Part shown: piece after piece, positions 1 to 11,506 of the stretch | Position numbering within the stretch: the first letter of the stretch is position 1 | How the letters are laid out: the number at the start of each line of letters is the position of its first letter | Assembly (NCBI GenBank): GCA_936432065.2 | Contig: OW386290.2 | Coordinates: 138,767,677 to 138,831,676 of the forward strand | Direction of reading: 5' to 3' | DNA: 64,000 bases | DNA from: Rutpela maculata | Lineage: Eukaryota > Arthropoda > Insecta > Coleoptera > Cerambycidae | Position numbers and translations under genes: made by a program | Notes under the pieces: generated by a model | The model's input: only the letters and a program-made list of their open reading frames with translations | The model's database searches: none | What the model was told of the DNA's origin: nothing

Positions 1-114
1 GGAATGTAAGAACCGCTAGTAGCTATAAGTTTATTGTTCTATAAATATATCGTTTAAATACAAAAATAGGACCAACAATTAAGCAATCTGTTTGTTGCGG
101 ATATTTAACTCAAA

Positions 115-1618
115 ATGTTATACGAATTTATACCTGCTGTATCTGAAGTGTCAAGTGATCTCCAACATCACGAGCAGTATGCAGCTTTTCAAAAAAAGTT
201 TAGAGAAGACGTATCTTCTTTAAAAGATAGTTTTATTGAATTTGGTAGTCCATTTAAAGAAACCACCAAAGACCTTGTTGCGCTAGATAGTAGAATAATC
301 GTGAGCAAAGAAGGTGTTGATACTTTGAACTCCCTTGAAAGTGACGCTGTTAAATTGTACCAAATATTTATCAAAGAGCGGCTTGTTGAACCATCAAAAT
401 CTATTTTTGATCCTATAAAAAGGGTAAACAACAAAATTTTCACAGCCTCCTCTAACAAAGGAGTTACTAGCCAGAAGAAAATGAAGACAGACGTTGAGCT
501 TTTCTCAAGAATGTTTATTGCTAGTCAACATAGGGAAATGGATCTTGATCTTTTCTTTGCACATGAAAATCAGACCTGGCCTCCATCATTATCTGTCAAC
601 GGGGAGGAATGACATACGACGGCAGGTAACACCTAGTGCCAAATTACCACGTAATTGGCCAGACTTTCTAAGAAATGCCAGAAACAAAGAAGAACTTTTT
701 CATCTTCTTGCTAATTACGCTCTAAAGAATTTCGGTACAGTTCAAGTTCTAACAAACGTCAACAGTAAAATTGTAGGGTCTATGACTGAAGGAACATCTA
801 TAGCTGATGCATCACGTGAGAAAATGGAAGAGGCTGATGGTCATCTAATCTTGCATGTACATGATATGGCACGCAACGGGGCTAAAAGGGCCATTTTGTG
901 TACAACACACACAGATGTAGTTGTGCTAGCCATTTGATTTTTTCATACACTGAAGTCTCGCGAGTTAACCGAACTATAGATCCAATTCGGCGTCGGAAAA
1001 AACATGAGACATCTTGCCGGGAAACTAGGGGACGAGAAGGCAGTCGCCCTTCGTGGATTTCATGCTTTTACCGGTTGCGACACAGTGTCGGCATTCAATA
1101 TGAAAGGCAAGCGGTCAGCTTGGAATGCATGGAAAATTTTTCCCGAGGTCACTTCTGCCTTTACTGCAATTTCTAACCCTCTACCAGCCTTAGAAGAGAA
1201 TGTGAGAATACTTTTGGAAAAATTTACTATGATTATGTACGGTGCAGATATTCAGCTAGGCACTATAAATGAGGCAAGAAAAGTATTATTTACAACCAAG
1301 TGTAGACCATTGCCTTCTACTGCAGATGCACTAAAGCTACATACACTTCGTGCGGCTTACCAAGCCAGCCATATATGAGGTCAAGCAGCCAATGTAATTG
1401 AAGAATTACCATCTCCAGTTAACTGGGGCTGGACACAGGAAGACAAAGTGTGGACCCCATAATGGACTAGTCAACCTGCCATATGGGAAGCTTGTAGGGA
1501 ACTATTAAAGTGTGGGTGTAAGCAGGGCTGCGCTAATAGATGCAGTTGCGCTTCGGTAGGCATTCCTTGCACATTACTGTGCACTACATGCCGTGGACAG
1601 TGCATTAATTCTAAGTAA
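115..1618 (+). pseudogene. PIN/FEN-like nuclease-fold protein with C-terminal CXC domain, copy A (broken)
   Basis: Conceptual product in order: an N-terminal helical part with motif DLDLFFAHENQTWPPSLS (about 543-596), a PIN-like block with TDVVVLA near 914-934, the family hallmark GFHAFTGCD near 1055-1081, a helical stretch, and a cysteine-rich CXC (tesmin/TSO1-like) tail with about nine cysteines between 1510 and 1605, ending at TAA 1616-1618. The first reading frame stops at 610-612; the rest is in another frame with in-frame stops at 935-937, in the 970s, at 1376-1378 and before 1470, so it is dead. The acidic TDV and CD residues look like metal-binding positions of PIN/FEN nucleases; that role is inferred from the fold family. 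Related copies lie at 6.2-6.8, 12.1-12.7 and 23.2-23.9 kb, so this is a multicopy, probably transposon-borne gene. The left flank is cut by the window edge. Confidence 0.7.
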
Positions 1619-1990
1619 GATAATTAAATACTGTGTCGGGAGATGATATTAGAGTTGCAATTTAACTTAATGTAAATGATGAAAAAGTTTTTGAGTTTAT
1701 TTTCAATATTAAAAAAAAAATGAATAAATCATTTATTTATTATTCCTACATTTTATGTCTTTCATTTATTTTGACTTCATGTCGTATTGCACAAGCCGAA
1801 AATATTCGAAAATGATACCAAGCGCGAAAAAAAGCGGTAATGTATAAGATTTATGTGTTTCGAGGTACTACTATTTAGAAAGGCGCCATTTTGAATTCTA
1901 AGGGAAATTGTGTGTTTACAAAATGCAGTATATACCTAATTTTCGTCGTGTATCGCACCCACTATTAGTAAATTGTTGCTCTGGAAAAAG
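1619..1990. other. AT-rich spacer, nothing recognised
   Basis: Follows the copy A stop codon. Only an A-run with several AATAAA-like words around 1715-1735 stands out and could be a relic polyadenylation region. No open frame of note. Confidence 0.4.
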
Positions 1991-1992
1991 TA

Positions 1993-2652
1993 CAGGGTGT
2001 CAAAATTGTAATTTTTTTCTTTTCTTTTGTAATATCTCAACTACCTCTTCACCGATCTTCTCCCAATTTGGTAAGGAAACATTTTTTAAACTAAGAAGCA
2101 ATAATTTATATATTATATCACGCTAGCCCGCGGAGGGCGTCTCATGAGCTATACCTGATGATGAATATTTTTTCTCTTTTTTTTACGAAACGTAGTGGCA
2201 CTTTTTACTAGAAAATCTCATGGAGGAGTCATTTCTACGTGAAAAAGATACATTTGCTAGAACTTGATAATTCCAACCGTTTTCGAGAAAACTGCCGCAG
2301 AAATCTCAAAAATTCTTGGAAAACAACCCCAATTTGAAAAGGAAAAATTGTATTTGTTGAAAGTGTGCTTTGGTAACGTCTTAGTCCTGTCAAAATGGCA
2401 AGCTAATGAAATTGTACGTAAATGACAGAACTAAGACGTCACCAAAGCACACTTTTCAATAAATATAATTTTTACTTTTCAAATTGGGTTCTTTTTCAAA
2501 GAATTTTTGAGATCTACGCGGCAGTTTCCTCGAAAAGGGTTGGAATTATCAAGTTCTATCAAATGTTTCTTTATCAAATTGGGAGAAGGTCGGTCAAGAG
2601 GTAGTTGAGATATTGCAAAAAAAAAGAAAAAAATTACAATTTTGACACCCTG
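1993..2652. mobile_element. TA-flanked palindromic MITE, mariner-type ends
   Basis: Begins CAGGGTGTCAAAATTG and ends with its complement CAATTTTGACACCCTG, flanked by TA at 1991-1992 and 2653-2654. The two halves pair along nearly the whole length (about 310-bp arms meeting around 2400), for example the AAAGTGTGCTTTGG block near 2360 with its complement near 2440. No coding capacity. TA duplication and the CAGGGTGT end fit a non-autonomous Tc1/mariner element. Confidence 0.85.
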
Positions 2653-2654
2653 TA

Positions 2655-3946
2655 TCTATTCTTGAACAATGGCCTATTATTAAGGGTCCACCCCGTATGT
2701 ATGAGAGTTATATGTAAATTTATATAGTGTGAAAGATTTATAAAGCTTTACATTTTGTTAATCAATTATTAATCATTCGAAGGCCTTTTATTGATTAAAA
2801 ATCAGAAACAGTTATTTTCAGGCTATGCAAGAAAATAATTATACTTACGTGAATCATCAGTTATCTGAGTCGTAATTACCACTAAGTGATGTTACTTACC
2901 TAGAACAAAGAAAAAACAGAATTACTTTGTGAACCATGAGAACTCGAGCAGTTGGAATTCCTTTATTGCAAAAGTTATTTAAAATAAAGGATGTTCAACC
3001 GTATGCTATTTTCTGTAAAATGTAGATAAAAAAAATACCTTAAATAAAAGGTCATTAAAATTGTCGACATTGAAATTTGTTAAAAAATTTTCATTTAGTT
3101 ATTAGTTTATATTACACCAACTTAAGTATGAAAGCATAAAAAACATGAATAATGAATATCCTGCTATCGTGCAGCGATTTTATTGTTTTCAATTGTTTAA
3201 GGTGTAAAAACAAGTGTAATGGGATGTTTTGGATTCAATGTGACCATTGCTGGATATAAAGTTTAAAATTAATAAATTATGTAGCAAAATTAAAATTAAT
3301 TCCAATAAAATTTCAAACAAAAAGGCATAATGAGAACCTTCTGTTAGTTTGTTAACTTGCAAAGAAAGAACATAAAAAATGCATCTTTTGAAAAATTAGA
3401 AATATAATATATAAATATGCGAGTGAAACTATGTCTTGTATTGAACTAAACTTTTCTACTAAATTTTACCACAAAATATTTATTTAAACGGCAAAAATAA
3501 AAAAAGATTTCGAATTTTCAGTTCCTTACAACGTTGTTTTCGTTTACTTATAATTTCCAAAAGTGAGTAATAACAAATTCAACAACAATAACAATTCAAA
3601 TAAATCAAAAACTGTAAAGGAATTATGAAAGTAAAATATTTCTTAATGCTGTATTTGCATTTGGAGTCGAGATACGTTTGTCGTTGCACTTTGGCCGTCT
3701 TGAAAGTTAAACTGGCTGTTCTTCAATGCCTATAATTTTTATCTCTGGTAGTTGAAAACAATCCAAAACTATAATTTTTAAAATTATATCAAAAAATCGT
3801 CTTTAAAAAGAGATCACACGGTTGACACAAAAAATTTCCCTCCCACACTCATCGAATTTTGCAACTAAATAGATTGTAGATTGTTTAAGGGATCACTCGC
3901 CTCTTTCAGCCCTTCACTAAAAGATCTTTTGTGAATTTCTCTACAA
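2655..3946. other. AT-rich intergenic DNA, no gene seen
   Basis: About 1.3 kb with only short frames, A/T homopolymers and scattered low-complexity runs. I saw no protein similarity, RNA gene or inverted repeat that I could support. Confidence 0.5.
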
Positions 3947-5094
3947 TTAGTTGTTACCTAGGACCCCCAAGCATTTTACAAAGCTTGTGATTTTCCTAGG
4001 GGCTAATTTCTCTATGTCTTCAGGCGTTAATTCCACCATTTCTAGGTACTTTAGCCTAATGCGAACTAGCATCTTGCATTCGTAAAGAATATGTTCCGCA
4101 TTTTCTATTACAGTGTCACAGCATCTGCATGTATCATTAGCCGGGCATACACGAGAGGAGTTTTTAAAAGATCGGATCCTCGAAAGACCAAGTCCGCAAA
4201 AAAGTCCACTGGTGTGTAGATAACGGAGGGCCACCGATTCAATTCGACAACTGCCCAATCGGTGGCAGCGGACCAGATCCTACGGATCTGGTCCGTACAT
4301 CCCCACTAACGTGTCGTCGGACAAGTAAACACTTCCAGCGCGCGATCTAAATTCACAGAATTATTTTCCGTATTATATGTTACACTTGAAATTTGTTGTT
4401 ATTAATAGAAGATCAAAATCTGATCCTGATATTCGTAATTAATTTTTAAAATCACCAGGTTCATTCATTCGTAATTCTTTCAGTAACGGCATGTGCGCGA
4501 AATTATTCCTTCTAGCAATGCTCTTTTTTATATACTCGCTTCGATTTTTTTCTTTTCAATATTGTATGATAATAAATAACAAAAACACCCGCTGCGGCTA
4601 TAACAACTTTTGTTTTATATACATGATCACCACGATCACGATCTATGATGATGACTGAAATCCGATGGTCCTTCAAACATGTTGAAAGACCGCGGATATG
4701 CACCTTTTACAATAAAATGAGCGGATCTAGTCCGCCAAAGGAGATGGTCCGCGAATTCATGAGGGATTTTGATGTTTACGTTAGTGGGCAAAATAAAGGA
4801 CCAAGCCCGACGGATCAATTCCTCTATGGACCGCAGGATCTGATCCGTTGGATCCGACCCTTTAAAAAGTCCTCTCGTGTATGCCCGGCTATTGTCTGCC
4901 TTGCCGATATTCTTAAGATGATATCTCAAAGGGCAATGGCCTGTTAAAAAGCCTGTCATCAGCCTTGAGTCGGACTTTTCGAGTTCAAGAAGCCTTGTGG
5001 CGTTCTTTGTCGAATAAGTTATGAACTGTTTCGCTTGTTTTTGGCCTGGCGTATTCCTGCAGTAGGACTCTACTTTCTGTTTCTTTCCCACTTC
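3947..5094 (-). pseudogene. C-terminal end of an RNase H-type non-LTR retroelement, interrupted
   Basis: On the minus strand the upstream part (about 5090-4894) carries the post-RNase H block with LMTGFLTGHCPLRYHL, and the downstream part (4138-3947) carries the gag-like CxxC...H...C cluster: CRCC, then AEHILYEC. This order is typical of the C-terminus of Jockey/I/LOA-like ORF2 proteins. The two parts are separated by a 752-bp TIR element (4139-4890); removing one ATT copy brings GKADN next to DTCRCC in one frame. The reverse transcriptase and RNase H core are missing, so it is a 5'-truncated copy. The downstream frame runs open to its stop at 3947. Confidence 0.7.
4139..4890. mobile_element. 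752-bp TIR element with 3-bp target duplication
   Basis: Starts AGCCGGGCATACACGAGAGG and ends with the complement, with near-perfect agreement for about 35 bp and looser pairing beyond (GGATCC, GGATCTG words on both sides). Flanked by ATT at 4136-4138 and 4891-4893. It sits inside the C-terminal cluster of a retroelement ORF, and excision of one ATT restores that frame, which fixes both ends to the base. No transposase; GC-richer than its surroundings. The 3-bp duplication excludes mariner (TA) and would fit PIF/Harbinger or CACTA-like groups, but the end sequence does not name a family. Confidence 0.8.
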
Positions 5095-5628
5095 TGGATC
5101 TCTTCCGTCATGTGTTCATTGGATAAGCCACAAAACGGTTCGGGCCCAAAAATTGGACTTCAGCACCTTTTTTTTTTTGAAAGATGGTTTAGGTCTTGCC
5201 TAGGCCTCTAGATAGCTTGCAGTTAGTCCTCGCTATGCCCATGCCAACCCTTTCATTGCAACTAAGAAATTAAAATAACTAATGAAATATCTCCCTCAAT
5301 TTTCAACGTATGAGTTTTTTAAATTAATCGTCATCGTATCGATTTTGATTGTTCACTTTAATTTAAAGTAAACTAGTTTGTTTGTTTGTGTATGAAAAAT
5401 GCAACACATTTTTAATTCCTTGAAACTTTCTTAATTTCTGTTGCGTTGGAACGTTTTCATTTTTGGTTTATTTCATTAAAAGGCATATAGACCTGTAGCC
5501 AAGAGGTAAATGAGTTACCTCATTGGGTACAAAAGGTTTGAGTTTTTGTAGTAAAAGTACCACATATATGTAGCAAAAAACCGACCGTCTGCCGGGGCTC
5601 AATGGTCAATTTCTCATTATTACAGCTT
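5095..5628. other. AT-rich spacer leading into a fold-back
   Basis: No gene seen. From about 5500 the sequence already carries the short word ACCTCATTGGGTAC that recurs inside the fold-back arms to the right, so the edge of that repeat may extend somewhat further left than its paired part. Confidence 0.35.
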
Positions 5629-6154
5629 GTCAAAAAGGCGAAAAAAGTCGCTAAAGCTACCTCTTTGGGTACATGCTTAAAAACTTGACAATTCACTGGG
5701 AAAATCATTACAATTTTTATTTTGTGTGGCAGACGTCAGTATTTGAACGCATACGTAGAGCAGACGCAGGTCGCGAAGCCCAAAATTCCGACGTTTCTTA
5801 CCTCATGAGGTACATGTACAAACCTGGGCTCAACTCAAAGGTCTTTTTATGTAGGTCATAAATATTTTTCAAAAAGATCGGCAGACGGTCAACTATAAAG
5901 AGCAGACGCTCTAGAAAATGTAACCTGAAAGAATAATGCCAAAGTCGGTACAGGGTTTTATTGAGTACATGTTCGGAAGTTTGACAATGCACTAGGAAAA
6001 CTATTACAATTATTATTTTGTTTGTCAGACTTTCGTGAATATGTAGCCAAAACAACTTCCTATACAAGAAACAACAGCAATACAAAACAATAGTAGTAAA
6101 TATAAATAGCAAGGTTTTTTGTTTTGTTTGATAATAAATCTAAAAAAGAAATAA

Positions 6155-6845
6155 CTATTCGTCATCTTCGTCATCACATGAATCATTAAAACCCTCTTCA
6201 TTTTCATCATCAATATCCCTTTGCTCCATGCCGGTTTCGCGTACAACTCTTTCGTCTAGGACACTAGGTAATTGAAGTCCATCAAACCAAATCGGCGAAA
6301 ACATATTATCATTTTAATTCCAACCATTTTCTGAGGGGTTGTTTTTCGGTGGCACTATTCCATATGGCACATATTTAATTCGTTCTTTGTACTTTTAATA
6401 GCAATACGTTCTTGCATGGAGGTAATATAATAATATCAAACTGTTCCAGGTTATCGAATGGACTCTGATTTGGTTTTGGTTTACAATGAGAGTAGAAAAT
6501 GTCGAATCGAGCTTCATTGACATCACATAATGTGAATTTCCCATACATAACACAAATTATTTTTTCTACATACGTAATCTGATCTTTTTAAATGCTTTCA
6601 TTGTTGTCAAATGTACCAAATACTTCCTGCATTTTTTTGTCATTTTTAAGGAGTTCAAAGGGTTTTAGTTTCCCTTTTCTGGAGAAAGCTGCCGTGTAGT
6701 CACTGTTAAAAAATGGAATGCTGGTAGAGATTTACAAACATTAAATCCTAGTGCATTGAAAATTGCTTTGACATCTGGAAATCGACAAGTATTTTTTGAT
6801 ACCAACTTTTGTCCATACATTTACAGACTGGTCAATGTGATGCAT
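6155..6845 (-). pseudogene. PIN/FEN-like family protein, copy B (truncated, frameshifted)
   Basis: Minus-strand fragments in order: a block ending KSLPAFHFLT (about 6780-6730), then after a frameshift DYTAAFSRKGKLKPFELL (about 6685), CVMYGKFTLCDVNEARF (about 6540), SPFDNLEQF and LPPCKNVLLLK (about 6450-6400), IWNSAT, and an acidic tail with DSCDDEDDE and stop TAG at 6155-6157. The order matches the GCDYTAAF branch of the family seen at copies A, C and D, though no CXC tail is visible here. Several stops and frame changes make it non-functional. An AT dinucleotide run at 6856-6872 marks the truncated 5' side. It lies between the fold-back arms. Confidence 0.65.
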
Positions 6846-7142
6846 ATTTCCTAAAATATATATATATTTTTTTTGATGTCGCAGCATCGACTTCTATGGT
6901 CATTAGCTGCATTCTCATCCATCTAAACTATGGACTTTTAGAGAACTGTGTACGGATGTGCATATATACACATATACAGAAAGAAGGTATATTATAGAAA
7001 CATATCAAGCTTTAAGTTTTCTACATTGAAGACGAACAGAATATAAGGTGTAGAGTTCCTCGGATAAATATTCCTGACATACAAGTAGTGGTTTGGACAA
7101 ACTACGTAAAGTAAGTTGAATAAATTACCACATAATATAACT

Positions 7143-7430
7143 TCACAATTTGTACAGTAGCTTAGTGGCCTTCAAAAAATCAATTACTTTCAGTACAACA
7201 TCTTCTACATTGCTCAGACATTTTGGAATTGTATCTGGTATATTAAATTGTCGACGGGCAATTGCATAATCAACACATTCTAAGAGAATGTATTTAACTG
7301 TTTGTCGCACTTGGCATTTAGGACATCTGGGTTGTCTGGTGTCTAATAGTAGATATGAGGAGGTAAGGCGAGTATGACCAATTCTAAGGCGAGTAAGGAC
7401 TACGCCCTCTCGTCCTAAAATAAATGTCTG
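7143..7430 (-). pseudogene. Non-LTR retroelement C-terminal fragment
   Basis: Minus-strand reading gives LTRLRIGHTRLTSSYLLL, then CPKC, and KYILLECVDYAIARRQF, followed by a helical end and stop at 7143-7145. The RIGHT motif followed by CxxC...L..EC is the usual C-terminus of Jockey/I-type ORF2 proteins after RNase H. The region upstream (7440-7560) has faint traces in other frames. It lies inside the fold-back next to copy B and has no RT or RNase H of its own. Confidence 0.7.
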
Positions 7431-8136
7431 TGTCAGAGGTTCTAATTACAACATTACTGTTTTTTTAAATTTTGGATAAATGGTAAATAATTCGGCTATC
7501 AGCCTCTTCGTGGTAGCAATTTAGTATGTCAGTCAATGGTTTCTCTTTCGATATGCCCGTTTATTACAGCAAATTTGAGGTTTTAATGATTCATGTGATG
7601 ACGAAGATGACGAATAGTTTAGATTCATTATCAAACAAAACAAAAAACCTTGCTATTTTTATTTACTACTATTGTTTTGTATTGCTGTTGGTTCTTGCAC
7701 AGGAAGTTGTTTTGCCTACATGTTCACGGAAGTCTGACAAACAAAATAATAATTGTAATAGTTTTCCTAGTGCATTGTCAAATTTTGAAACATGTACTCA
7801 ATAAAACCCTGTACCGACTTTGGCATTATTCTTTCAGGTTACATTTTCTAGAGCGTCTGCTCTTTATAGTTGACCGTCTGCCGATCTTTTTGAAAAATAT
7901 TTATGATCTACATAAAAAGACCTTTGATCTGAACCTAGGTTCGTACATGTACTTCATGAGGTAAGAAACGTCGGAATTTTGGGCGTCGCGACGGGCGTCT
8001 GCTCTACGTATGCATTCAAATATTGACGTCTGCTACACAAAATAAAAATTGTAATGGTTTTCCCAGTGAATTGTCGTCACGTTTTTAAGCATGTACTCAA
8101 TGAGGTAACTTTAGCGACTTTTTTCGCCTTTTTGAC

Positions 8137-9727
8137 GTTTCTGTTAGCATCATTCGCCGATGGACAGTTTTATTGTACAAATTGATATGTAAAATTAAAT
8201 GACCATAGAAGTATGAATTGACCTTAGGCACGCATATGCATAATTATGACAGGACGCACTACTACTAAAAATGAATTTATTACCTCCTTAGTTGCAATTA
8301 CCGGTGAAAGTTGGCGTAAATAATATTTTAATACATACTAAAACTAAAAAAGTTACTAGAAAGTAATAGCCAATATACTTAATTACAATTTGATCTTCTT
8401 ATTAGATTATATATTACTTCACAAAAACGGTACTTGCATGGGAAACTTGCTGAAGATATAATCGAATATTTAATTTATGATTTAGGTCTTGATGAATTTT
8501 ATATTTGGAACATGTACTATATGTTATTTGCCATATCCTTTCATAAAAACCGAATAAGCAAAAAATAGTTTTTTTGAGTTAATTTTTGTTTTGCAATATT
8601 TAACCCATCATTTCAGGATGGCAGCGGACTGTGGTTGCGGATTTCTCCGTTTGCAGCCGCGAACTGTAGCTTTTCCAGATATGTACGGCTTAACAAACTC
8701 AACATTTTTATGAATTTAGGGGAAATGTCACTTAAAAAATGCTAATAATAGAAATAAAACTTTTATTTGCCCCACATAAAGTATAAATATGTACACTAAC
8801 AAAAAAAAAAAAAAAATTAAACTAACGGTGGGAGGAGTAAGAAAAAGGTTAAACCAACAATGTGTAATAGGCGGATACGTATGTTTTCAGTAATTAAGTG
8901 CACCTCTTGTCGTGCGTAAATATCCGGTTCCCGACGCGAAAGGGTTAATGATGATTTGACTACCGATTTGGAAAACTGTTATTTTCGGACATTAGGCATC
9001 TATTTCCAAGATGATCTAGAACTGGAGTTCCTGTATAGTGTGAAAACTTCCTCTATTTATTGAAACACCCCGTATCTAGGTCATGTATTTTTTAAACAGT
9101 TTCTTAGTTTATTATGTAAGATATATTTATTTCGGGGTGTTAGTATAATTAGATACAAAATCTAATGTCACTAACTAACAATTAAAAAGGATTCATTCGT
9201 ATCTGCGCTTAAAATCTCAAGTTTTCACGAGAGTTTTCATAAATCCGAAAATATTCAATTTAGTATAAGTTGAGAAATAATATATACCGGCTGTCAACGG
9301 AATCATTAGACCATAGTTTCTAGAGTTTTCAAGATATAAGTCTTAAATTTGCCGTTTTTGGTTTATATTACATAAACCAAAAACGGCAAATTTTTCATAA
9401 CTTCACACTTTTCCATTCCTTCCGGTTTCCCCGGAAATTACCAAACTTTGAAATTTTAAATGGAACACCCTGTATACTTTTACATTTTTGGATTTCGGAG
9501 ATGATTCTAAGTACGACTACATAGTTTTAAAAATGTTTTGAGACTACTCGATTTTTTTAGGGCTATTTTTATTTTCGCATCCAGAGTACCTAGAGTGAAT
9601 GCACTCAAATCAATCAAATGGACCAAAACACTAAGAGAAAAATTTAAACGGGAGATTTTTCGAATTGGTTTAGTAGCTACGACAAACCAAAATTTCCAAA
9701 CTCACTAATTTGTAATTATGTATCGCG
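8137..9727. other. AT-rich DNA without recognised genes
   Basis: Contains a 15-base A-run near 8802, mariner-like end words (ACACCCCGTAT near 9065, ACACCCTGTATA near 9463) without matching partners, and the perfect hairpin listed separately. No coding similarity. Confidence 0.5.
9345..9393. repeat. Perfect 22-bp stem hairpin
   Basis: Left arm 9345-9366 (AAATTTGCCGTTTTTGGTTT plus AT) and right arm 9372-9393 are exact reverse complements around a 5-base loop. No U-run terminator context; probably the apex of a decayed palindromic element. Confidence 0.8.
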
Positions 9728-9855
9728 GTGACATTGGAATTGATATTAGTCTAAATACTAAGTTTCGATAACTAAGTAGAAAAAGAAGTGAAAAAACCAA
9801 ATTCACACCTTCAACCCTCCTCGCCATTCCGTCACCACCGAGAAAGTTGTAAGCT
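9728..9855 (+). repeat. Dispersed repeat family alpha, left copy
   Basis: Carries the words ATTGGAATTGATATTAG, AAGTTTCGATAACTAAGTAG and TTCAACCCTCCTCGCCATTC. The same series occurs inverted at about 13850-14130 and 56340-56625, and direct at about 54735-55015. The 9.7 and 13.9 kb copies face each other and enclose 4.0 kb. Confidence 0.75.
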
Positions 9856-10705
9856 ACTATAACTACTATATAGTTATTTACATATTTTTAAAAAACCAGA
9901 ACACCTCATTAAGTGGTTGCTGTCAGAAAATAATAATCTGATTACTTTTGAGTACACTCATATGCCTCCTCACCGTCTCAGTGATATTGATCGGTTTTAA
10001 TTACAAAAAAAATGCTAATACCCACTTGGATGTTCTTTTATCATATTAAGGTGATTTGACCAATTCAGATCACTTCTGAATATTTCTTACCCCTCTAAGG
10101 AGGGGGCGTAGGGTGTTAATATCCCCTTTAAAAAGTGTTGCTTGATTTTTATAGTAAAAAATTATTTAGTTATTAAAATAATTTTTTTTTGTTAAAATGG
10201 GAATCTTTTTCAAATTCCAGATCTACCCACGGAAGGGGTGAGAGTAACTATATTGGGACTTTCGATTAGTACTTATTAAAACAGAAAGCCTTCATTACCT
10301 CTTACATGGATTTCTATCATAAAGAGTAACTTACTGACCTCAGAAAGTACCTCAGTCGGGGGCAAAACCCCCGAGATATTGCTGAGATAGTAATCTATAT
10401 GCCACATCCCCACCTCCCGCATAACGGGTAAATGATACGTTAATATATATATTTTCAATAAGTATTTAGGGATAATTTTTTGAAGTCACTAAGTTACTCT
10501 ATTATCATAGAAGTCCATGTAAGAGGTACATAGTATGCCACAACCAAATTTAAATCAAAGTTAATGCCACTCGGAATTTCTTTTTACACATTCTTGGATG
10601 TATATAGAACCAATTTCCATGATATTTAAAATCTTTTATCGCAGAATTTTTTTATTGCAAGTATTTTACTTTTTCTGTTTAATGATACAGCCACATAAAA
10701 AAAGT
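9856..10705. other. Repeat-derived spacer
   Basis: Continues sequence that reappears inverted near 55750-56330 (for example AGAACACCTCATTAAGTGGT at 9898 and GATCGGTTTTAATTAC near 9990), so it belongs to the same repeat family. No gene. Confidence 0.5.
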
Positions 10706-10800
10706 GAACTGGTTTATGGACCAGACCAGTGTATTTGGTCACACTGAAACCGAATCCGAAGTCAGAATTGTCAAATTCACTCGTTTTTCACCCCTAAAAA
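10706..10800 (+). repeat. Short direct repeat, left copy
   Basis: The series ATGGACCAGACCAGTGTAT, AAACCGAATCCGAAGTCAGA, TTTTCACCCCTAA recurs in the same orientation at about 13716-13815. A partial second copy follows at 10820-10885. Confidence 0.65.
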
Positions 10801-11164
10801 AAACGCCCCTTAAAAAATGGTCTGTCTGGCGGATCATACCAGTGTATCCTTATGTATTTGGACCCTCTGAAACAGAAGTCGGAACAGAAAAAAAAATTAT
10901 TGCTGAAATATTTAATTCACGTAAAAAAATGATTTATGGCATATTTATTTTCTTTTTAATTTTACTAATAGTAACGAAAAAAAAAAAAACTTAAAGTTTG
11001 AAAAATATTGAGTTCATTTTAAACAGCCATAAATTAGCGCGTTGTGACGTCAACGCCCTGAAATCCAATAAAAAGTCGGCAAAAGATAGCCGTGAGAAAT
11101 ATAAAACAACCTCTATTTATTGACAGCACTTTTTAATTATTATGAGTTGTAATGGATTATCAAA

Positions 11165-11350
11165 ATGCCTAAAATAGCTTGTTTTGTACCTTTGTGTAAT
11201 AATACTAGTGAAAATGCTCCCTCAATATTATTTTTGACAGTACCACTCAATATTGAAAGACGAAAAAAGTGGTTTTCTGCTGTAAAATCTAAACAAATAT
11301 TTCATCTGGGAAAAGATTTAAATTATTCACCATTTCAAAGTCTACTTTAG
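11165..11350 (+). pseudogene. Half of a THAP-like zinc finger
   Basis: A 61-codon frame starts MPKIACFVPLCNN and contains RRKKWFSAV. A starting Met, C-x4-C and a later Trp in this spacing are the first half of the C2CH THAP DNA-binding domain, found in P-element-like transposases and their derivatives. The second half, with C-x2-H, is absent; the frame ends at 11350. It lies just outside the copy C inverted repeat, so a link with that element is uncertain. Moderate to low confidence. Confidence 0.35.
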
Positions 11351-11506
11351 GTAAATTATCAGCAGCACCTTTAACATATCCCTCTTCCACTTTACTCATT
11401 TTTATCGTAGAATTAATAAAACATAAACCAGAAACTGATAAAATATTTTCACTCCAAACAATTAGTCGACGTAAATTAGATATAATAATGGCATCTAGAA
11501 GAATAC

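Larger units (their letters stand above)
5629..8136. mobile_element. Fold-back element with about 570-bp arms
   Basis: Left arm about 5629-6205 and right arm about 7575-8136 are inverted copies, for example GTCAAAAAGGCGAAAAAAGT at 5629 and its complement ending at 8136. Each arm holds internal subrepeats: the block GACAATTCACTGGGAAAA near 5687 recurs in diverged form near 5983. The interior holds PIN copy B and a retroelement tail. The inner edge of both arms carries the same last codons and stop of the copy B gene (ending DEDDE). Large, internally repetitive arms recall Foldback-like transposons; no clear target duplication was found. Confidence 0.7.
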
